A DNA stretch of 64,000 nt from Pseudeuparius sepicola (taxonomy: Eukaryota; Arthropoda; Insecta; Coleoptera; Anthribidae). Positions 23,751 through 33,862 of this stretch are shown one piece after another. The notes under the pieces are model-generated. The model was not told the origin of the DNA, did no database searches, and saw only the letters and a list, made by a program, of their open reading frames with translations. Location: the NCBI GenBank assembly GCA_963920635.1, contig OY987298.1, positions 110,598,035-110,662,034 of the forward strand, in the 5' to 3' direction. The position numbers and the translations under genes were made by a program. Position 1 is the first letter of the stretch. Each line of letters starts with the position of its first letter.

Positions 23751-24760
23751 TACAGGGCGTAGAAATTTAGAGAAAAATGCACATATTTCTTAGTATCTCT
23801 AGAAGTATACGAGATATTTTCTTCAAACTTGGCTTGTCACATGAGCGGATGAGTTGTCAAATTGAAGGTTAATATGAAGTTTCTGAGGGCCCCAGTTGCG
23901 GAGATATAGGGTGTTATTTAAATTAATTAGTTCAGAAAAATATGAATACCCTGTATAATCACATTTTTAAAATTTGGTTTGAGTGGTAAATTCAATGGTT
24001 AACAAAAAGTATCTCTTAGTATTTTTTCATATTCTTAGCCGTTTCTTAATTATTATTTTCAAAGAACGGCAATGCTGCAATAAACAAGTCATTTTAAGAA
24101 TAAATCTAACAATCGGCTGTGGATGTCATTTAACTTGGCGTTATTTGAATCTTTTGGCTGTCAACTTTGCACTTTAGTATCAATATTTTGAAAAATGATA
24201 TTTTCATTCGAAGAATTGACTGATAGGCTCTTTTGCTATGGACTTGCCAATGACAATAATAAACATGCGGAAACGCATAGTTGCGTGTATTGAAAGAGAC
24301 GGCGGTCATTTCGAACATTTAACAATTTAATTTTCTAATAGCATTACGTTTCTTTTATTATCGTTTTTGCTTTTGTATTTTGTTAAATAAAGTTCAATTG
24401 ACATCCACAGATTGCTATACTAGATTTATTCTTAAAGTGACTATTGTTGATTGCAGCGTTGCCGTTCTTTGAAAATAATTAAGAAACGGATGCGAATATG
24501 AAAAAATACTAAGAGATACTTTTTGTTGACCATTCTATTCACCACTCAAAACAAATTTAAAAAATGCGATTAAACAGGGTATTCATATTTTTCTGAACTA
24601 ATTAATATTAATAACACCCTGTGTCTCTGCAACTGGGGGCGTCAGAAGCTTCATGTCAACGTTAAGTTTGACGGCTCATCTGCTCATGTGAAAATATCTC
24701 GTATACTTCTAGAGATACTAAGAAATATGTGTATTTTTCTCAACATTTCTACGCTCTGTA
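23751..24760. mobile_element. 1.0-kb long-TIR element
   Basis: Ends 'tacagggcgtagaaatttag' and, inverted, 'tacagagcgtagaaatg'. The arms are about 390 bp each and include 'cttagtatctctagaagtat' and 'aaaaagtatctcttagtatt'. TA-type flanks. No protein. Confidence 0.8.
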
Positions 24761-24870
24761 TAAAAAAAACTATGGCCCGTAGGAGAAAAAAATATATGAA
24801 GAAGTGCCCTTATTTTGACTCCAAGAATACGTGGTTTTATTTTTGACCATCAATTCAGTTACACCCTGTA

Positions 24871-25396
24871 TAGGGTTATTGCGTTGACTGACGTATTAAA
24901 AAAGACTGCTCACGGCTGTCACGGAGACAAAATACAGTGCAAAATACATTGTTGACCATAGGCGCTATCTACTTCCCAGGACATGAAGCTATAGCCGTGA
25001 GAAGTCTTGGGTTAATATGTCAGTCAACGATTATTGGTTCGATACATTTCTTTGGAGATGTGATAGGGGAGGAGGTAAGGAGTAAATTTAATCCTATATG
25101 CATTATACGAAACTAATTTTTTCAAATACTTTTGACAATTTTTTATTTAAAATTTTCCTATGATCTAAATGTTTCCGGACTTTTTTCATTCCAAACATAA
25201 GACCATAGTGTTGGGCCAGTAATCCAGTTGAAAAGTTTAAAAAAAGTTCTGTAGATTTTTTTGTCTACTAAGATAAATTGAAACATCTAAAACTATTACT
25301 TAAGTTTTGCATAATGCCATATTAGGATTAAATTTACTCGTTACCTTCTCCCCTATCACATCTCCAAAAGAATGTATCGGATTACCAATAACCCTG
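24871..25396. mobile_element. 525-bp inverted-repeat element, with MITE inside
   Basis: Left 'agggttatt' (interrupted), then 'cgatacatttctttggagat', 'gtgataggggag' and 'taaatttaatcctat'; the right end carries the same in inverse order. The arms are about 100 bp once the inserted MITE at 24882-25029 is removed. Confidence 0.7.
24882..25029. mobile_element. 148-bp MITE
   Basis: Ends 'cgttgactgacgtattaaaa' and inverted 'cgttgactgacatattaacc', then 'ctcacggct' in both arms. It splits 'gggttattg' of its host arm, with 'ttattg' on both sides. A related half-element lies at about 47595-47630. Confidence 0.75.
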
Positions 25397-25689
25397 TATA
25401 TAGGAATTAATTTAATAAGGAATTGTTTTTATTTTTAGAAATTTAGCATACCTGCCTAAATACTCAAAAAGCTTTATATTATGAATCAAATTTGAATAAA
25501 TAATAATTAAAAATACAAATTTTTAGTGTTCAATAGCTTGCATTTGTAGCTTGTTGACTGTTATATTATATGATAAATCTGCCCAAAAACCGTAAAATAT
25601 TTTATTTGATAATAATTTATAGGTCAATTTTTTTCAAATTTTTCTGTTTTTTGTGTGTTTGTTAAGCTCTTAAGCAGTTTAACCCGACT

Positions 25690-26020
25690 ACATATTATTG
25701 TTTAAACCATTTTCAACTCATTTCGACAAATACGGAGTTCAAACGATCGCTTGGCAGCGAGCGGCAACTCCTAATCTGATTTTTCGTTGCGCAGCGGAGT
25801 CAGCGGCGCAGAGGCGCAGTTTAATTAAAACTCGCAGCGGCGCATATTCAGATATGGGCGCTTTCATTACGCAATTACCCGACGCCGCTATTACCTATCC
25901 GCGGGCTCGGCTTAACTCCGGACGACGCTGCGGTAGATGGGCGAATGTATGCCCCTTTTGATTTCCGGATTGTCCATTCCATAGCGCGCAATAGCAATGG
26001 CCGGCGGACTAAAAGGGAAC
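25690..26020. other. GC-rich island, unassigned
   Basis: 25735-26010 is rich in CpG ('cgctgcggtagatgggcg', 'gcgcagcggagtcagcggcg'), in sharp contrast to the AT-rich surroundings. Open frames on both strands match no family I recognise. It could be an unknown repeat or a regulatory CpG patch. Confidence 0.35.
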
Positions 26021-26076
26021 GATGTTAAACTGAAACCTAATTCAACTATGTTTACCCCATTCCAAAATAATATTAT

Positions 26077-26222
26077 CTTGTCAGTTTCTCGCAAAAAGAC
26101 CAGGCATTTTCAAGGCTTAAATGCCTAAAATTGTAGACGAAACACCGGCATAGTAATAATATTGTTTAACGATAAAACAATATAAACACCATGCAATTGA
26201 TCTTCTTGCAAGAACCTGACAA
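26077..26222. mobile_element. 146-bp palindromic-end element, copy 1
   Basis: Ends 'cttgtcagtttctcgcaaaa' and inverted 'cttgtcaggttcttgcaaga'. Its reverse complement is colinear with 52947-53065 ('ttgttaaacaatattatta', 'tacaattttaggcat'). The inner part 'atgcctaaaattgtagacga' plus 'aac' resembles a worn hammerhead stem II and GAAAC. Confidence 0.65.
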
Positions 26223-27017
26223 GAAAAGTTGAATCTAGTGACCGAGAAACGATCATTACAAAATAATATTAATGAACCAGCATAATATACAGGGTGATTC
26301 AGTATTGATGTGAAACATTTTAACCGAAAGTGGAATTACTACTAACTAATTAAATACGAATTCGAAATTAAAAACTCTAAAATTAGCAAACTAAAATAGA
26401 TATTAAAACTCCGCCCAGCTGGTCAGCTGGTAAACTCTAACAACCTAATGTAGTACACTGTCCTAGGCCAATGATCTGTATACCTAGATGACCCATTCAA
26501 ATGGCATTGTAATCCACGTTGATATACAATAAAATATCAAAACAAAGACCCTGTAGTGGTGCTCAGATGATCCGTAAATATATCGCCCACCGGTGGAAAG
26601 TTCAGTTTGATCCAGTATTTCTAGCACCACACACGACCATCAGTATTCACTATAATAGGTTGATAGTTAAACAAATGTAAAGAGTTTATTAGCGTTTTTA
26701 ACCTGTACTCGGCGCGCACTGCAACAAGAGACAGGCGTTCGATCTTGCCGCGTCGTTGCCAAATCTATTACGCTTGCCCAGTTTTCCTTCTATGCAACCA
26801 GGTCTATAGTACATAATTTAATATATTTTCAACATCTGTATTTTAATATTACCAGTCGAAAGAGGTTATGTGGCTCCTTGACATTGATATATTAAGGAGA
26901 TTTTCCATTAAATTAATTTGTTCCCTTAGTAGGAAGCAGTAGGACACATCTAATTTTATATTAAACATAAAATAAATTATTATAATTCCTGTATTGATTT
27001 ATAATTTATCATGTATT
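26223..27017. other. Intron, nothing recognised
   Basis: Holds one isolated 'tacagggtgattcagt' element end near 26289 and otherwise unassigned AT-rich sequence. Confidence 0.4.
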
Positions 27018-27393
27018 GTGCACTTTTTGCCGTAAACGGCTGTAAATTTTTTAAAATGTATTTTATTCTTAGCCACATATTAGGTATGCTTCTACAAATT
27101 GAGAAAACTGGTGATAAAAAATGTTCCCCAGAAATATACCATTTTTATTATGCCGTTTGAAAGCACGCTTTATTTAATGTATTTTTCCAAAAAATACTCT
27201 TTTTTATACTCAGCTTTTTATACTCAGCTTTAATAAGAAATCATGTAAAATAAAATTGTCTTCATATCGAGATTTTTTTTTTATTTTTATTTTCGAAAAT
27301 CTGATTTCGGAACGTGTTAGTGGATGATTTACCTACCTATCTTAGCTCAAATAGTTATTTAGCTGTATCGCCTATCTGACAAATTTAACATTT
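27018..27393 (-). repeat. Right arm of the 5.2-kb inverted pair
   Basis: Partner of 22154-22460 in inverse orientation, ending 'gacaaatttaacattt'. Everything between (22461-27017) appears to be later nested insertions. Confidence 0.65.
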
Positions 27394-28044
27394 AAACAAA
27401 AATTGAGCAAACATCGTTTTTGTACAGGGGTATATATTCACGAAAGATTAGTCATTTCCTAAGTTTTGTCTCCTTCAACCAAGAAAAAACTGTAAATAAA
27501 AAGGTTTTAGAGAACTAAACTACATTTCGGTCTTTTAAAATCAACCTGACTCCTGATACTAACGATATACAGGGTATCCAGATTTGATCCGGGAACACCT
27601 TTGTAAATTTGTTATGCGCTGCACGATTTTGATGATTTTGTGTGTGTAAGAAGTATCCTTATCCACTTGCAGGACGCATATCTTCATTGTGACAACACTA
27701 TTCCACGACCTGCTATGGTTATTTTGATGCGATTTTTTTGAAAATGCTATTAGGGACAATGTAGCTTTATCTGAAAACCTAGCTTTATTCAGCACCTTCT
27801 GGAACCCTAATATCCCAAGTTTCATTAATATACTTCTCCGATTAACATCAGGAATGCTTTAGAAATATTTGAAAATCGAGTAAACGTCTCAAAAATGACC
27901 CACTAATGAAGAAAACAGAAAAACAACACCATCCTACCGTTTTAAAATAATGCTTATATATATATATATATATAATTACAAGAAAAGGTGATAATGGGCA
28001 AACACTCAAAGTTAACAAAAAGAAAATCTAGTAACCGCATACAC

Positions 28045-28094
28045 GTGTTTCATGCTATTTGGCAATCATCAGTAGGTACGGTGTAACATTAACT
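28045..28094 (-). ncRNA. Inverted partner hammerhead with 4-base insertion
   Basis: Minus-strand copy in the left palindrome arm: the same CTGATGA, GAAA and stem III, but four extra bases (cctac-type) between stem I 'accgta' and the core. It is probably impaired, because the insertion separates stem I from the core. Confidence 0.6.
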
Positions 28095-28306
28095 AAATCA
28101 AAAGATAGGCATGATTTGGGAAGCAACAAATGAAGTCCAGGCAGGAGCCAACAGCAGGTCGCTTTAGCAGCCTCCGTGGCGATGTTAGTACAAGCCCCAA
28201 AATAGGGGATGTGCTGACTGAAGCTGCAAATGTGCTGTTGGCTCCTGCCTGGACTTCATTTGTTGCTTCCCAAATCATGCCTATCTTTTGATTTAGTTAA
28301 TGTTAC

Positions 28307-28351
28307 ACCGTACTGATGATTGCCAAATAGCATGAAACACGTGTATGCGGT
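28307..28351 (+). ncRNA. Hammerhead ribozyme, type I, near-consensus core
   Basis: Plus strand. Stem I is ACCGTA (28307-28312) with TGCGGT (28346-28351), 6 bp including one U-G. The core CTGATGA is at 28313-28319. Stem II is a short TGC...GCA pairing around 'caaata', and GAAA is at 28334-28337. Stem III is CAC directly followed by GTG, then T and the cleavage base A at 28345. Stem III has no loop, so cleavage would need a dimer, as known for the minimal stem III of hammerheads in Penelope-like elements and retrozymes. All invariant core bases I can check are present. Confidence 0.7.
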
Positions 28352-28439
28352 TACTAGATTTTCTTTTTGTTAACTTTGAGTGTTTGCCCATTATCACCTT
28401 TTCTTGTAATTATTACATTTACACTCGCTAATCTTACAT

Positions 28440-28442
<3 letters not shown>

Positions 28443-28526
<84 letters not shown>

Positions 28527-28695
28527 TAAATATATTTACAAATATATTTATAAATATATTTATAAATATATTTTTAAATATATTTACAAATATATTTATA
28601 AATATATTTATAAATATATTTTTAAATATATTTACAAATATATTTATAAATATATTTATAAATATATTTTTAAGTATATTTTTAAATATATTTTT
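28443..28695. repeat. (TA)n microsatellite and AT-rich tandem repeat
   Basis: A (TA)n run covers 28443-28522, followed by copies of an ~80-bp unit made of 'aaatatatttataaatatat' words to 28695. Long open frames across it (alternating Ile-Tyr) are composition artefacts. Confidence 0.95.
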
Positions 28696-29292
28696 AAATG
28701 AAAATAAAAAACAATTTTCCAAACTATAGGGTCCTGTTAAAATAATTACTGGTGTTGAAAATTAATAAAACTTATATTTGGGTCCCGCAGGAGGTACTAA
28801 TTAAAGCTACGTCGCTATTATTTTAAAAAGATAAAACGGTGTTCTTTGCGTTTTCTTTATTAATGCGGCATTTTTGGGCTGTTTTGAATAAATGTGCTCG
28901 ATTTTCAGATAATTCCAAAGCTTTCCTGATTTTAATTATTAAAAATTAAAAACTAATTTTCCCAAATTTAAGGTCTTGTCGAAATGTTAGTCGACGATGT
29001 AAATTAATTAGAACTTTCCTAAGTTCGCTAAGTAATAATAATAATAATAATTCTCACCATCAGAATACTCCAAACTAGGAGTACCCCAGAAGCAACTACA
29101 TGCTTGTGCGGGGGAGGGGGGCAATTACTATTATTTTGTCTTCGTTGCCATTTGCGGCTAGGGCCGACTTTTTTCCCGATAGAACTAGGATAGCATTCGC
29201 TCAAGTACTACGGAAAACCCTAGAAAACCGTAGTAATCCCAGCGAGTGTAGGACAATTAGTAAATCACACGGATAAAGCCTATTTAGGAGCG
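28696..29292. other. Intron, nothing recognised
   Basis: Contains a short (TAA)n at about 29033-29051 and a G-rich 'gcgggggaggggggc' at 29107. No gene or repeat family seen. Confidence 0.4.
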
Positions 29293-30764
29293 GTTGGCGG
29301 AAAAAAGGTCGAAAATCAAAAGGTCGAAAACAAAGGGTCGAAAGACAAAAGGTCGAAAAACAATGGGTCGAAAAAACAAAAGGTAGAAAAAACAAAGGGT
29401 CGAAAAACAAAGGGTCGAAAAACAAAGGGTCGAAAAAAAGGGTCGAAAAAAAATTATACAGGGTGTTCTCGGGTTTTGTAGACAAAATATTATTTTTGTG
29501 CCTTTGTCGTAAAGGGTGTAAAAAAATTGACATTAATGTGCTACAGCTAGTCCGTCCCTGGCAAACCATATAAGCCAAAATTGTTTTCATGGGCCCTTTT
29601 TAACGAGTCTTAAATATGTATTTTAAAAGTTATTAAAAAAACGATTTTCAGGGGCGTCCTTTAGGGGCTTGTATCTCCGTAAGTGGGCCCTCTGGGGAAA
29701 ATTTTTATAGGAACTTGTCATGTTATTTTAAGGTCTCCTATGTATAAATCCGAGAGATTTCCCACATATTCTGGGACACCCTGTATAAACGAAAATTATT
29801 ATCATTATTTGACTAGGTATATTATATATTATTATAATGATTGACTTCAGGTTAGGCCAGACATGAGCATCGCAGTTTTTTGAGACACCCTGTATATTTT
29901 GCCGTCTGGCCTAACCTGAAGTCAATCATATAGAGGGTGTTTACTTTTATCTTGTACACTATAGGGATCTTTGACACGGTCGGTTAAATTAGGAAAAAGT
30001 TGCACTTTTTTACGAACTACAAGGATCTGAAAAGAAATTTGGGATGGCTCACTCCGTTCCTGAAATATCCTGAAAAAACTGAAAACTGCCGATTTCTAAA
30101 ATATTTTATTAAACAACCAAACATTACGAAATTGGGCACTCTTATGTTTTTGGACATGCCCTTTCCACTGATGGCATCAAAATTTTTCTAGGAGTAATAG
30201 ATTTTGAGTTACAGATAGTAACGGTTTCACAGATCCCTATAGTGTACAAGATAAAAGTAAACACCCGTATAGTCAAATACTGACAATAATTTTCGTTTAT
30301 ATAAAATAAGCTTTCGATGGCCGTAATAAGAGATCAAATTGGTATAAGACAAATCATTAGAAATGTAGGATTTGAACAAATTATTTATTTTGAATGTTTA
30401 CATAACTAGTGAACATTTTATACACTTATTGCCAAACGATACAATGCTTATAAAAATACACAGAGCGAATAATAAATTAAAATGATAGTGAATAATAATA
30501 ACTCGTATATTTAAAAAATAATAATAACGAAAACTAAGTAACTAAATAAGTATAAGCAAAATGGCCTTTTCTACCAAGAGTCAGTTTGTCTACAAAAATC
30601 GAGGACACCCTGTATAATTTTTTTCGACCCTTTGTTTTTCGATCCTTTGTTTTTCGACCCTTTGTTTTTTCGACCTTTTGTTTTTTCGACCCATTGTTTT
30701 TCGACCTTTTGTGTTTCGACCCTTTGTTTTTCGACCAAATGTTTTCGACCTTTTTTCCGCCAAC
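29293..30764. mobile_element. Nested element with minisatellite inverted ends, copy 2
   Basis: Colinear with and nearly identical to 20387-21890. The main difference is that the central 50-bp inverted pair has lost most of one arm (29845-29925). Left flank TTTAGGAGC (29283-29291) equals the right flank of copy 1 (21892-21900). Confidence 0.85.
29935..30266. mobile_element. 332-bp TIR element nested inside copy 2
   Basis: Same 332-bp unit as at 21071-21402, with ends 'gggtgtttacttttatcttg' inverted. Confidence 0.8.
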
Positions 30765-31272
30765 CGAAATTAAATTCTTTAAATAAAAACCCGTGCCTGG
30801 GTTGCGTAACGGCAACGGTAGGAGCCAGTACCAATCTAGCGGTTGCGGAGCTGAGGCGCGAGTATGGAAACTGTGTGTTTTATTTCCGATCCTCCAATTA
30901 CCACAACGTTCAGGAAAAGGTGAATTCTACAATGGCGACGAGGACAAACAAGTGAATGTGTAAGTACAAAAAAATAAAAGGGGGAAATAGGGCAAAATGC
31001 CGGTAATAAAATGAAATGCCTATATCCAAACGGAAGGGCAATAGGGCGAAATGCCTGTAATAAAATGTAATGCCTGATTTCCAAACGGAACGGCAATAGG
31101 ATCAAAATCTGGTACGGGAAAAAACAGAATACATATAAACAATGACCCAAATCTCCAAGCATTTATAAACACCGGAGGATAAATTTGACTCCCTAAGGGA
31201 TTTTCGATCAAAAGGATCTGGGAGGATATACCTACGTAGATATACCCAATAAACAAAAGTACTGAACAAACA

Positions 31273-31653
31273 TGTTTATATAACCGAAGAACAGTCAATT
31301 GACCAGATCGTTGAGAAATACGCAGATATTGAACTAAAGCGGAAAATACTAGCTACAGGTAATTCAATCACTCTACATACTATAATCTCAGAAGAAAATG
31401 CTTTAGAATCCGTCGGCAGACAACTCGACGAATTCTCAGAGAAACCTTCAACGAGTTATTGGCCAACTACTTCACCAACCGTAAATGTCAACTTGGTGCA
31501 TCAAAAACGGAGGCAATCAGTGCGAAAACGCTGTTTGAGATGTGGATATCATGAAGACACACGTGAGAAAGGCGTAGAATATATCTTCCACATAGATGAC
31601 GACGATAATGACGGAGTACACATCAACCATCAACCAGTTAGTGGAGTGTAAAA
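31273..31653 (+). pseudogene. Gypsy gag C-terminal remnant with zinc knuckle
   Basis: Frame from 'NKHVYITEEQSIDQIVEKYA' to a stop after 'NHQPVSGV'. A knuckle-like CLRCGYHED (C-x2-C-x2-H) lies near 31533-31560. It is followed after the stop by the protease. The upstream gag part (30960-31270) is not clearly readable. Confidence 0.6.
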
Positions 31654-31659
31654 TATAGG

Positions 31660-31960
31660 AGGGGTTCGTACCTCTATGCTTGTCGATTCTGGTAACAAGT
31701 CAAACATTATATTAATGGAAATACTTGGAACTTCGTAAAAAACATCTAACGTACTTGTGCAGAATCAAAAAAACTAACAGACGATTCCTAGGTTTTAGTT
31801 CAGAACCACCTCTTAAAACCTTGTGGTCATTTGAAGCTGATATTGGTTAGGTGGGAAAAGGTTGTTAGCTACATTCTATGTCGTAAAGGATGGCAAAAGG
31901 GACTTGTTAGGCAAGGTAACGGCAAAGGCATTAGGGGATATTAAGATAGGATTATGAATA
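31660..31960 (+). pseudogene. Gypsy aspartic protease remnant
   Basis: 'GGVRTSMLVDSGNKSNII' (31663-31716) carries the retropepsin D-S/T-G signature. Further on, after stops, 'ATFYVVKDGKRDLLGKVTAK' matches the conserved protease-RT linker of gypsy elements (ILG/LLG motif). Confidence 0.7.
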
Positions 31961-32048
31961 AATAAAATAGAAGTAAGTCCGCACACATTTTTTAAGTTTT
32001 AGGGAGTATTTGTTAATATTACAATAAATGAAAATATAATTCCAGTAG

Positions 32049-32576
32049 CCAGCATATAGGAAGGTACTCATTCCCTTGGAATCTAAAATTAACCAAAAAA
32101 TCGAAAAACTAGTTAGCCTGGACATAATCGAATCAGTAAATTGCCGATCCGGATGGGTATCACCGATGGTGCCAGTCCTAAAAGGAAACGGAAACGTCAT
32201 AACTTGTATTGACATGAGAAAAGCAAATGCAGCGATCCTGCGGGATAACTATCCTCTTTCCACCATGGACACATTGTTACCAAACTTTCAAAAGGCCAAA
32301 TACTTTACAAAACTCGACATTAAAAATGCCTTCCACCAAGCCGAAATTTCTCCAGAATCTAGATATATTACCACATTTATCAGTAAGAAGAGTTTATACA
32401 GGTACAAGAGACTAATGTTTGGCATAAGCTCCGCTCCAGAATTATTTCAAAAGATAATGGTAAAACGTTTTGGGATGTAGTGGAGCAGTAAATTTTATCG
32501 ACGACATTCTAGTCTATGGATCAACAGGAAATGAACACGATGCAAGGTTAAGCAAGGTATTATCTAGAGAGGGAAA
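32049..32576 (+). pseudogene. Gypsy reverse transcriptase, N-terminal part
   Basis: Residues match the fingers and palm: 'SGWVSPMVPVLKGNG', 'CIDMRKANAAILRDNYPLST', 'FTKLDIKNAFHQAEI' (first catalytic Asp) and 'LMFGISSAPELFQKIM'. A frameshift at about 32475 moves to 'FIDDILVYGSTGNEHDARL' (the DD pair, usually YxDD). The reading then runs into a foreign LINE fragment; the RT continues at 37651. Confidence 0.9.
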
Positions 32577-32589
32577 ATTCTGATTTAAA

Positions 32590-32812
32590 AAAAGCAAATT
32601 AGAAACATTAGATAGATCACAGAGAAGAAATAACTTAGTTATCTTTGGATTGGGTGCTCATTCTGAGAGTACCATAGAGACGGTCTGTGGTAAGCTCAAC
32701 TCTTATCTGGGTACCAATTTAACTGAGAATGACCTAAATGACGCATATACACTGGGAAGATGGGATCGCTGCCCTATAAAACTAGAGTTCATTTTTATTT
32801 TATTTGAATAAA
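32590..32812 (+). pseudogene. LINE ORF1-type fragment with ATT-rich tail
   Basis: 'KLETLDRSQRRNNLVIFGLG' then 'NLTENDLNDAYTLGRW...PIKLEF' matches the RRNNL..fGl...i...D..RlG region of LINE ORF1-like proteins. It ends abruptly at about 32790 and is followed by 'gaataaacattattattatt', like a LINE tail. The same ATT run flanks the Dong elements, so this tail probably provided their target. Confidence 0.6.
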
Positions 32813-32827
32813 CATTATTATTATTAT

Positions 32828-33851
32828 CTCGACTTAGCCAAAAGGCATTCGCACTCCCTCTACGGGGAACATTCACTCAGATCCCGGGTATCCCGGATAC
32901 CAAAAGGATCTGGCTCGGACGAGACCCTTGCCATGTTATCGGGCCTTAGGTGACATTGATGTTGTTGGATGATCCTGCATTCCCCATGAATTTCCTGACG
33001 GTTCGGGCTGTCGCAAGTAGTACCGCTTTCTGCATGGACCTGTAAAGACTATCAGTTAGACCCAGCTCCTTGATGTTTCTCAGCAAACTTTTTGGTATAA
33101 CACCAGTTGTTGACATGATGATTGGAATCGTCTGGACGTTCTCCATTTCCCATTGCCTTCTAATTCGTTCTTCTAAATCTCTGTACTTCGGGATCTTCTC
33201 GACCTGCTTCACACGCAGGTTGTTGTTGTTCGGGATGGCCACATCAATCAGAGTTGTCTGCCTAGAAATTTTATCAACTATTATAAGGTCCGGTCTGTTA
33301 TGGGCAACTCGTTGATCTGTCAGAACTGTACGATCCCAGTACATCTTGTAGTTGCTGTTCTCAAGAACAGGCTCAGGTGTGTAGTTGTAATATGGGACCC
33401 TCTCTGCCTGCACAAGCAGCAGCCTTTCCGCCAGTTCCTGGTGCAAGATCTTGGCAACCGAATCGTGTCGTTCCTTATATTCCGTTGATGCGAACATCTG
33501 ACATCCTCCTGTTATGTGCTGGATTGTTTCTGAAGTTGGGCACCCGTATCTGCATCTGTCATCCACTACCGATGCATCTCCTACAATGAATTTTAGGTAG
33601 TTGCGAGTTGGTATAACCTGATCTTGTATGGCCAGTAGGAAGCCTTCCGTCTCGGGGAACATTCGTCCCGAGGTCAGCCAATAGTTCGACGCTAACTTGT
33701 CGACATGTTCCTGGTTAACCTCATTAGGATGCCTCCCGTGCAGCGGCTTCCCCAACCACCTCTGTAGTTTATCGTTGTCGGTTCGGTGGTGATTTTGACG
33801 CTCGTGTTCCGTCAGACGTAACACGAGCGTCAAAATCACCACCGAACCGAC
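32828..33851 (-). pseudogene. R4/Dong retrotransposon copy 1, 5'-truncated
   Basis: Contains only the C-terminal ~315 codons of the Dong protein (zinc knuckle and restriction-like endonuclease, reading to 32950) plus the 3' UTR. It is roughly 2% different from copy 2. Its 5' end (33820) is followed by a 31-bp inverted copy of 33777-33807 at 33821-33851, the mark of 5' inversion during reverse transcription. It then abuts ATT repeats and the 3' end of copy 2. Confidence 0.9.
33777..33851. repeat. 31-bp inverted repeat at the truncation junction
   Basis: 33777-33807 (gtcggttcggtggtgatttt...) and 33821-33851 are exact inverse copies with a 13-base loop. Best explained by snap-back or twin priming at the end of Dong copy 1. 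Confidence 0.9.
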
Positions 33852-33862
33852 ATTATTATTAT

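Larger units (their letters stand above)
22905..25610. mobile_element. Element with inverted terminal repeats and hammerhead-like end
   Basis: 22905-22990 ('caacaagctacaaatgcaag') is inverted at 25520-25605. The left copy extends to a hammerhead-like core on the minus strand. Inverted terminal repeats with hammerhead motifs are known from Penelope-like elements (pLTRs). The interior holds three other inverted-repeat elements and no RT, so this would be a non-autonomous or gutted relative. Confidence 0.5.
27972..28413. repeat. Palindrome of two hammerhead-bearing arms
   Basis: 27972-28156 is the reverse complement of 28233-28413, near-perfect, about 182 bp per arm with a 76-bp spacer. Both arms contain 'gcatgaaacacgtgtatgcg' (inverted on the left). 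The palindrome is bounded on each side by (TA)n runs. Inverted copies of a short hammerhead unit match the inverted pLTRs described for Penelope-like elements; a circular-RNA retrozyme origin is another option. Confidence 0.85.

Noticed and set aside
28354..28729. Long frames of alternating Ile-Tyr on both strands
   Set aside because: Products of the (TA)n microsatellite and neighbouring AT-rich tandem repeat.
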